Of a stretch of 9,020 nt of DNA, positions 7,034-9,020 are shown one piece after another (the first letter of the stretch is position 1; the number at the start of each line of letters is the position of its first letter). The stretch is taken from positions 1 to 9,020 of the forward strand of contig JAJQHG010000119.1 in NCBI GenBank assembly GCA_021199865.1, given 5' to 3'. The stretch is from Methanosphaera sp. (GTDB taxonomy: Archaea; Methanobacteriota; Methanobacteria; Methanobacteriales; Methanobacteriaceae). Under the pieces are notes generated by a model. The model was not told the DNA's origin. It saw only the letters and a list, made by a program, of their open reading frames with translations, and did no database searches. Position numbers and translations under genes: made by a program.

Positions 7034-7493
7034 ATATTATATCAACTATTAGGTTAGATAATTCGTCTACACTTTCAATTACTTCTTGTGAAATCACATT
7101 TACTAGGTTCATCTCTTTAGGTTGTACTCCTATAGTTAGAACTTGACTTCCTATTGTTTCTTCTATGTAGTTTATTATGAATGATATTGGCATTGAGTGT
7201 GTTGATACATTGAATGTGTCTATCATATCCTTTTGGATAATTACTATGTTACCAGGATTTGTTGCAAACTCTACTGCATCAACAATTATTATGTGTGAAG
7301 GTTTTAGTTGCCTAATTTCACGTGTATGATTCTCTGGTGTTGATTCACTATTTAGTAGATATACATTATCACTATTCTTTTCACTACTAGATAATTTATT
7401 ATATAATACATCTATTAGTAATGGCCCTAAGCCATCATCTCCCCTTATAGGGTTTCCTATGGCTAGAATTAATAGTTTATCATAATTCTCCAT
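7032..7493 (-). CDS. hycI: HycI-type hydrogenase maturation endopeptidase
   Basis: A 153-residue protease that removes the C-terminal tail of a nickel-iron hydrogenase large subunit once nickel is inserted. GNPIRGDDGLG (13-23) holds the first nickel ligand, D20. IIVDAVEF (69-76) holds D72, and STHSMP (97-102) holds H99, so all three metal-binding positions of this peptidase family are present. The match to Escherichia coli HycI extends along the chain (STPEN, IRQLKP, NPGNI, IGVQP), more than to the HyaD/HybD branch. HycI matures a membrane-bound group 4 enzyme, so an energy-converting hydrogenase such as Ehb, Eha or Ech is the likely client (inference). The ATG at 7493 follows the methyltransferase stop by 4 bases with no clear Shine-Dalgarno sequence, so translation is probably coupled. 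No hydrogenase gene is in the window. Confidence 0.9.
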   Translation of the reverse strand: MENYDKLLILAIGNPIRGDDGLGPLLIDVLYNKLSSSEKNSDNVYLLNSESTPENHTREIRQLKPSHIIIVDAVEFATNPGNIVIIQKDMIDTFNVSTHSMPISFIINYIEETIGSQVLTIGVQPKEMNLVNVISQEVIESVDELSNLIVDII

Positions 7494-7497
7494 AAAG

Positions 7498-8259
7498 TTA
7501 GTGATTTCGTCTGATACTTGTTTTGATAGTATTTAGTCCCCCTCCCATAATATATTTTAAGTTTATTATTAATTCACCATGTGATTCTACATTAATTGGT
7601 TCTATTGGTATTAATAATGGTGGATTTAACATTCTTGATGGTTTAGCTATTATATCTTCACTTATTATTGTATATGTTGTTAATAATATAGCATTAATTA
7701 CTCCCTTACTAGTAGTCTTAATCTTTAGTGATATGTCTACAGATTCACTAATAAGTCTAGTTAAATCTATTTTATCATAGATTTCTTCCTTCGAATATAC
7801 ATTATATTCGGGTTTATTGTCCTCATAGTAAGTGATGTTGTTAATTTTTGTGTTAACTAATTGTATTGTTGAATAGACTGCTCTAGGTATGAATATTGTT
7901 GATGGCTTCTTGTATTTAATAGCATTATTAATTACGGGTACTTGTTCTTCATCAATTAGTGCTGTATCAAGCATTTCACATATTACTACATCAGCCTTAA
8001 CTGGATAATTATATTCTGTTGCATCAGTTTCTACTAACTCTATATTCTCATATTCTTCAAATATTTTCCTTGTATGAGAAATAATGAAGGGGTTTTGTTC
8101 TATTGCTATTACTTGGGTAGCTAGAGGTGATGCAATCTTTGCAAGTAAACCTGAACCTGTTCCCAGATCATATACAACTCCATGTGCATGCCTCTCTATA
8201 GCCTTTCTAAATAGGGATACACGTTGAGTATCCTTTTCTAAATCATCATAATATGTCAT
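7498..8259 (-). CDS. PRMT-like SAM-dependent methyltransferase (COG4076-like, predicted)
   Basis: A 253-residue class I S-adenosylmethionine-dependent methyltransferase. Motif I is VYDLGTGSG (29-37). The acidic residue that binds the ribose is E54 in IAIEQNPF. ETDATEY (77-83) is the next strand motif. VICEMLDTALIDEEQ (92-106) resembles the double-E loop of protein arginine methyltransferases. The C-terminal half (about 120-253) is a beta-rich domain like the PRMT barrel, with P124-R126 (IPRA) near its start. Archaeal proteins of this kind have been labelled predicted RNA methylases; whether the target is RNA or protein is unknown. It starts at ATG 8259 with no Shine-Dalgarno sequence in the 20 bases upstream. 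It is the first gene of a unit with hycI and the ATP-grasp gene. The functional link to hydrogenase maturation is unclear. Confidence 0.82.
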   Translation of the reverse strand: MTYYDDLEKDTQRVSLFRKAIERHAHGVVYDLGTGSGLLAKIASPLATQVIAIEQNPFIISHTRKIFEEYENIELVETDATEYNYPVKADVVICEMLDTALIDEEQVPVINNAIKYKKPSTIFIPRAVYSTIQLVNTKINNITYYEDNKPEYNVYSKEEIYDKIDLTRLISESVDISLKIKTTSKGVINAILLTTYTIISEDIIAKPSRMLNPPLLIPIEPINVESHGELIINLKYIMGGGLNTIKTSIRRNH

Positions 8260-8281
8260 TAATAATAGTATATTAATTCTA

Positions 8282-8296
8282 CATAATATTTTTAAA
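8282..8296 (-). promoter_or_regulatory. Candidate proximal TATA-like element for a leaderless start
   Basis: The minus strand reads TTTAAAAATATTATG, lying about 24-37 bases before the methyltransferase ATG. With no Shine-Dalgarno sequence present, this spacing would suit a leaderless mRNA. A stronger TATA match lies at 8331-8338. Confidence 0.3.
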
Positions 8297-8330
8297 GAAT
8301 AGAATTATGTCTGGATAAATATTTAATACT

Positions 8331-8338
8331 AATATAAA
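8331..8338 (-). promoter_or_regulatory. Candidate TATA box of the methyltransferase-hycI-ATP-grasp unit
   Basis: The minus strand reads TTTATATT, close to the methanogen consensus. A start about 25 bases downstream would give a leader near 50 bases. The nearest of three 11-mer repeats ends 7 bases upstream of it, at the position of a BRE-adjacent operator. Confidence 0.45.
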
Positions 8339-8345
8339 AATGTTC

Positions 8346-8405
8346 AAAATAAGTTATAACATTAGATAATCATACTAAAATAAGTTAATGTTTTAAAATA
8401 AGTTA
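8346..8405. repeat. Three direct copies of AAAATAAGTTA
   Basis: Exact copies lie at 8346-8356, 8377-8387 and 8395-8405. The second and third share 13 bases (TAAAATAAGTTAA). Start-to-start spacing is 31 and 18. On the transcribed direction they read TAACTTATTTT, 87-146 bases before the methyltransferase ATG and just upstream of its TATA box. They are candidate regulator sites; the region is AT-rich, so chance is possible but three exact 11-mers in 60 bases is unusual. Confidence 0.75.
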
Positions 8406-8408
8406 ACT

Positions 8409-8442
8409 AAAAAATAGGGAAATAAAAAGATTATGTAAAAAA
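8409..8442 (-). terminator. Multi-T-tract terminator region after nikR
   Basis: On the minus strand three T runs follow each other: T6 (8437-8442), T5 (8424-8428) and T6 (8409-8414), about 65-100 bases past the nikR stop. Clustered T-tracts without a hairpin are the archaeal pattern of termination and separate nikR from the next unit. Confidence 0.5.
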
Positions 8443-8506
8443 TCTCTATAATAAGGAAGATACATTGTATTCTAAATAATGAATTAGTATGTGGGTATAA
8501 TGATTT

Positions 8507-8935
8507 TTAGTCTAACTCATCATTTACTTTATCAAGTTCATTAGTGCCAGCACTTGTAAGTTTTACATGCTCAACACCTTTTAGTCTCATGATTCTTTCT
8601 GTAAGATCACGAATATGTATTATGTCACCTTTTACGATAATAACTTCTAAACAATATTTTTCATTCATGTGTATATGTAAACTTGCATTAATTTCTTCGC
8701 GGTACTCGTGCTGTATATCTGTTAATGACTCCATTACACCTACATAATGATGATCATATATTACAGCTAATACACCAACACGTTCTCCTTCCATTTCATT
8801 CATCCATTGATAACGGAGAATGTAATCCTTTAATGCATCACGTATACCTTTAGAACGAGATTGATAACCTCTGTCTCTGAGTACATCATCAAATTCATTT
8901 AGAAGCTGATTAGGTAAAGACATGCTTATTCTCAA
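8507..8935 (-). CDS. nikR: NikR nickel-responsive transcriptional regulator
   Basis: A 142-residue DNA-binding repressor that senses intracellular nickel and controls nickel uptake or nickel-enzyme genes. The N-terminal ribbon-helix-helix domain (about 1-45) has RISMSLP as its DNA-contacting strand and RGYQSRSKGIRDAL as its second helix. The C-terminal ACT-like domain has the complete high-affinity nickel site: H76, H87, H89 and C95 (QHEY; LHIHMNEKYC). I chose TTG at 8935 because GGAG (8944-8947) stands 8 bases upstream, and because this start gives exactly the E. coli ligand numbering and usual family length. A longer reading from TTG 8962 would add nine residues that contain the ribosome binding site. 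It appears to be a single-gene unit upstream of the hycI unit; likely targets are nickel transport or hydrogenase genes, none visible here except possibly that unit. Confidence 0.95.
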   Translation of the reverse strand: MRISMSLPNQLLNEFDDVLRDRGYQSRSKGIRDALKDYILRYQWMNEMEGERVGVLAVIYDHHYVGVMESLTDIQHEYREEINASLHIHMNEKYCLEVIIVKGDIIHIRDLTERIMRLKGVEHVKLTSAGTNELDKVNDELD

Positions 8936-8943
8936 TGTTATCT

Positions 8944-8947
8944 CTCC
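8944..8947 (-). promoter_or_regulatory. Ribosome binding site GGAG deciding the nikR start
   Basis: GGAG (within GGAGAGA) on the minus strand stands 8 bases before TTG 8935. It would be inside the coding region if TTG 8962 were used, so it selects the shorter protein. Confidence 0.7.
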
Positions 8948-8962
8948 ATAAGATATAGACAA

Positions 8963-8990
8963 TTAATAATAATTAATATTATCATATTAA
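8963..8990. promoter_or_regulatory. Candidate nikR operator, TTAATA-N16-TATTAA
   Basis: Six-base inverted arms at 8963-8968 and 8985-8990 are separated by exactly 16 bases. This is the same 6-16-6 geometry as the E. coli NikR operator (GTATGA-N16-TCATAC) but with a different sequence. It lies 28-55 bases before the nikR TTG, where its own core promoter should be, which would suit autoregulation. The arms contain only A and T in an AT-rich stretch, so a chance match is quite possible. Confidence 0.3.
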
Positions 8991-9020
8991 GTTATCTTTT
9001 TTCTAGTATTATTATTTTAC

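Noticed and set aside
7523..7780. Plus-strand open frame of 85 codons with hydrophobic translation
   Set aside because: Antisense to the C-terminal half of the methyltransferase; hydrophobicity follows from AT-rich antisense codons, and no ribosome binding site was recognised.
8370..8375. TCATAC, a half-site of the E. coli NikR operator
   Set aside because: No GTATGA partner at the 16-base spacing; a single 6-mer is uninformative.
8544..8747. Plus-strand open frame of 67 codons with several Cys
   Set aside because: Antisense to the nickel-binding domain of NikR, whose reading frame is unambiguous; the Cys pattern is incidental.

Overview
The window is AT-rich, even more so between genes, and every gene I can support lies on the minus strand, so transcription runs from position 9020 toward position 1. 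The content points to a methanogenic archaeon of the order Methanobacteriales, most likely Methanosphaera or a close relative such as Methanobrevibacter (inference). The reasons are: three divergent Mur-type peptide ligases and a MraY-type phosphoglycosyl transferase without bacterial division or penicillin-binding genes beside them, as expected for pseudomurein; a HycI-type hydrogenase protease; an archaeal-size NikR; TATA-like boxes; and T-tract terminators instead of hairpin terminators.

Layout in transcription order: (1) nikR (8507-8935), a single-gene unit followed by a multi-T-tract region. (2) A tightly packed three-gene unit: a PRMT-like methyltransferase (7498-8259), hycI (7032-7493) and a CarB/PylC-like ATP-grasp ligase (5872-7020), with three copies of an 11-mer upstream of its promoter. 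(3) A two-gene unit with its own TATA box and strong ribosome binding site: mraY-like (4659-5741) and a Mur ligase with a MurE/cyanophycin-synthetase-like C-terminal region (3170-4648). (4) A second Mur ligase unit after a 248-base spacer: a divergent Mur ligase with a GSFGKT P-loop (1491-2921), overlapping by 8 bases a third Mur ligase with a Cys4 insertion (1-1498, cut by the left edge).

Units 3 and 4 are most simply read as part of a pseudomurein precursor gene cluster. The Mur ligases would build the UDP-linked peptide, and the MraY-like enzyme would move the precursor onto a polyprenyl phosphate at the membrane. The ATP-grasp protein may contribute another amide bond or an unusual residue, but this is inference from position. 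Units 1 and 2 share a nickel theme: NikR senses nickel, and HycI matures the large subunit of a nickel-iron hydrogenase, probably an energy-converting one.

Two start codons were moved from the longest possible ORF because well-placed Shine-Dalgarno sequences select an internal start. These are a TTG for nikR at 8935, which restores canonical NikR ligand numbering, and a GTG for the ATP-grasp gene at 7020. No RNA genes, insertion sequences or CRISPR arrays were seen. No gene-free stretch exceeds 300 bases. The three spacers (2922-3169, 5742-5871, 8260-8506) hold promoters, T-tracts and short repeats, described separately.
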